Shown here piece after piece: positions 61,761-64,000 of a DNA stretch of 64,000 nucleotides (position 1 is the stretch's first letter; the number at the start of each line of letters is the position of its first letter). Location: the NCBI GenBank assembly GCA_030765055.1, contig CM060953.1, positions 7,913,800 through 7,977,799 on the forward strand, read 5' to 3'. Under the pieces are notes generated by a model, which saw only the letters and a program-made list of their open reading frames with translations, did not search any database and was not told where the DNA came from. Origin of the DNA: Mantis religiosa. Lineage: Eukaryota > Arthropoda > Insecta > Mantodea > Mantidae. A program made the position numbers and the translations under genes.

Positions 61761-64000
61761 TCCATAATAAATCTAATATGTATATTATAAACAGAAAAGT
61801 TGTGAATTCAAATTCAAACCACTCAAAATATTTTGACAGTTTCTTTCACTGCTAAAACGATCAATTCGTTTTGACCTACATGATGCTCTAAAAATTTTAA
61901 TATCATGTCACATATTACTAAAATATTGTAAAGGGTATACAAACATCCCTTGTAGTCATAAAAGAACATAATTACGATGAAGGCCATGTTGTAAACGTAA
62001 TGGAGTAGGAAATACCTATTACTCCAAAGAGTATAACAAACTCAGTTACATTCTATTGCAGAGAATATAAACAGATGGCCATGATGTATTTCTACAACAA
62101 GAGAACAAGTGACAGTCCATCCTGTGTTATATTTGTTTCTATAATTCCCATTTAACAAATACTACAGATGTTTATGTAATGGAACAGCTCAAAATGTCTG
62201 GAAATTTAAACTCAATATACCAGGTATTTTATATCAACTGAAATATTTTTTCGACAATCCCACGCTATGTACATTTTATGTTATTAAAATAATCAATTAT
62301 TTGACCATTCCAATGGAAGATTCTTCCTCTATTTATACATTATACAAGATTTCCAGAACTTGAAAGATTTTGGAGAGAGGTTAACAAAATTAGTCGAAAT
62401 AGTAAACACTGCAAATAAATCAGAGGATGATTGTACAATAAATTCACTAATTAAATGAAATTAATTCCACTGGAATTTTTAAACCTATTAATTGTATAAC
62501 ATTCTTTTGAATAATATTAAAATATAGATTTTAATACTGGTAACTTTTCTTCCAATATAGCTATATTTTATCATCTTGTCTTACAAAATTTATTTCTTAC
62601 GTAAATGTTGCATACAAACTTAGTACAAGCATCCCAAAACATGAAATATTTTCCAGAATTTAAAAACATTTAGGGGTCATAAATTTAAATTTTAATTTAG
62701 CATTTTATATTATAAAAACCTAAATTCATACAATTTAGGATAAAAATTCAGAATAAAACGTTTTCAAAGTGAAAACATTATTTTTGTGCACAAAATCTTT
62801 TTCGCGATGAAGCAATTTTGGATCAATTTCCTAAAAAATTTGTCATGTAGATTCTCAAACCACAAACAATTAAATTGATTACTATTTTTCCCTTTTAAAC
62901 AATTTCTAATTATTATCCTATATTAAACTAAAAGGGTCAAGTGATTATTTAAAATATGATTTCCTTTCAACTAAGTCTAGGAGAAGAAAATTATATGACA
63001 GATTTATGCCTTATGATATGTTAAATAGCATAGAAGTTGTTCCTAAAATGAATTTGGCATAGGTTTGTAATTTAATAACTTGGAAACTAAAATATTATAC
63101 TTAAATTTAAAACCACGTAATGTTGGTTTTCGCTCACTTTGATCATGGATTTTTTCATGGTTTTCCCTGGTCAATAATGCTCATACATTTTCTCTCTTCA
63201 CTGGCTCTTTTATATTCATGACTCAAGGGCTGTGTGTTGGTCGACAACAGGTGTGATTTGCAATTTCGAGACTCTTCTCGGTTTCTATGACTTTACTGCC
63301 GAGTTTGCTATTCTGGTTCCCGCTGGAGGGGAGCTTCTGAGTCATCCTCCGGTGGTTAGTGCAGGTCACCGCGAGAAGGTCCCAGCCAGCCGGTCAATAG
63401 AACAGCTGTTAGGGAACTCGTCATGTTGAACATTTCTGCAGCCCATAGTCTCCTTCAATTTATTCGTTCCTCTTAGGAATCTATACTCAAAGGACCAATT
63501 TCTCTATTTCCTAATCTATAGGACACCTAGGTGCAGTGTTAATACAATACAACAACGAAATTAAGTTTTTATCTGCATTGTCGAAAATGTATTTAAAAAG
63601 TCACGTTTTTAGTTTAGTAGGTATATCGTTAAAGATTGGCAGCGCTGCTCATATGGCATGTAGGCTATAAATGAACCGACTCGAATTGTTTAAATATGTG
63701 GTCATTTCTTGCAATCAAAGAGATTGGTAGTTCGGCAGGCGTGTCATTAAAAAGCCACCTGCCAACAAGACGCCAGCTATCTGTATAATATTCACGAGTT
63801 TTTACGAGCAGTCACGTATCTGCGATAAAGAATCGACCGAAAAAGAGAGACACTTAAGTGTGTGAGGAACAATGTACTTTGCATAGAAATGGACCAGGCA
63901 GTACGTATCGCGGATTTCCGAGTGGTTCCATAAGTTTTAGAAAGGAGAGGGGACGGTTGTCATTCGCAGATTCATCACTGTCCGGATTTGTGCGGGCCGG
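61761..64000. other. unassigned AT-rich DNA, more GC-rich after 63200
   Basis: There is no supported gene. The frame 63232-63429 (65 codons, LVPAGGELLSHPPVVSAG) lies in a locally GC-richer block, but I cannot identify it. The last 150 bases are also GC-richer and may begin another element outside the window. Confidence 0.45.

Overview
The window looks like intergenic, repeat-dominated chromosomal DNA from a large-genome insect. It is AT-rich, has very long microsatellites, no bacterial gene organisation, and many decayed mariner transposons, non-LTR retrotransposon (LINE) 3' ends and tRNA-derived SINEs. A cockroach or termite (Blattodea) would fit this mix, but that is an inference from style, not a species call. 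I found no convincing host protein gene, rRNA gene or functional tRNA gene. Almost every open frame that can be explained belongs to a mobile element or to a tandem repeat.

Layout: 1-411 is microsatellite. 413-4452 is a 39-copy, 105-bp satellite whose unit is a piece of a mariner transposase DNA-binding domain. A complete SINE (family A) with clean target duplications sits at 4701-4934. From 5 to 12 kb there are sparse transposon relics. From 13 to 19 kb there are a 135-bp satellite, a 1.2-kb element with long inverted repeats, and mariner remnants. From 21.5 to 30 kb there are four mariner copies (three with recognisable ends), a 91-bp tandem array, a folded SINE and a LINE 3' half. From 31 to 34 kb there are a second 135-bp array and an ATT tract of about 850 bp. 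From 34.8 to 41.5 kb there are a minus-strand LINE and two internally deleted mariners. From 42 to 51.5 kb there are SINEs B and C, a 7-copy SINE-A array, four further mariner copies, a LINE 3' end and a DDE transposase pseudogene. From 51.7 to 55.8 kb one SINE A has an internally expanded body of about 36 units of 108 bp. From 56 to 64 kb there are SINEs, a foldback element, a reverse-transcriptase LINE with a GAA tail and a nested insertion, then unassigned DNA.

The most interesting theme is satellite birth from mobile elements. Four unrelated tandem families (105, 108, 91 and 135 bp) occur here. Each unit is recognisably part of a dispersed element, and three of the four also occur outside tandem arrays in this window. 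The 108-bp case is the clearest: the 4-kb array still has one SINE head, one SINE tail and one pair of target duplications, so it grew inside a single insertion. The 105-bp case is the oddest: the period is a multiple of three and the transposase reading frame stays open over 13 consecutive units.
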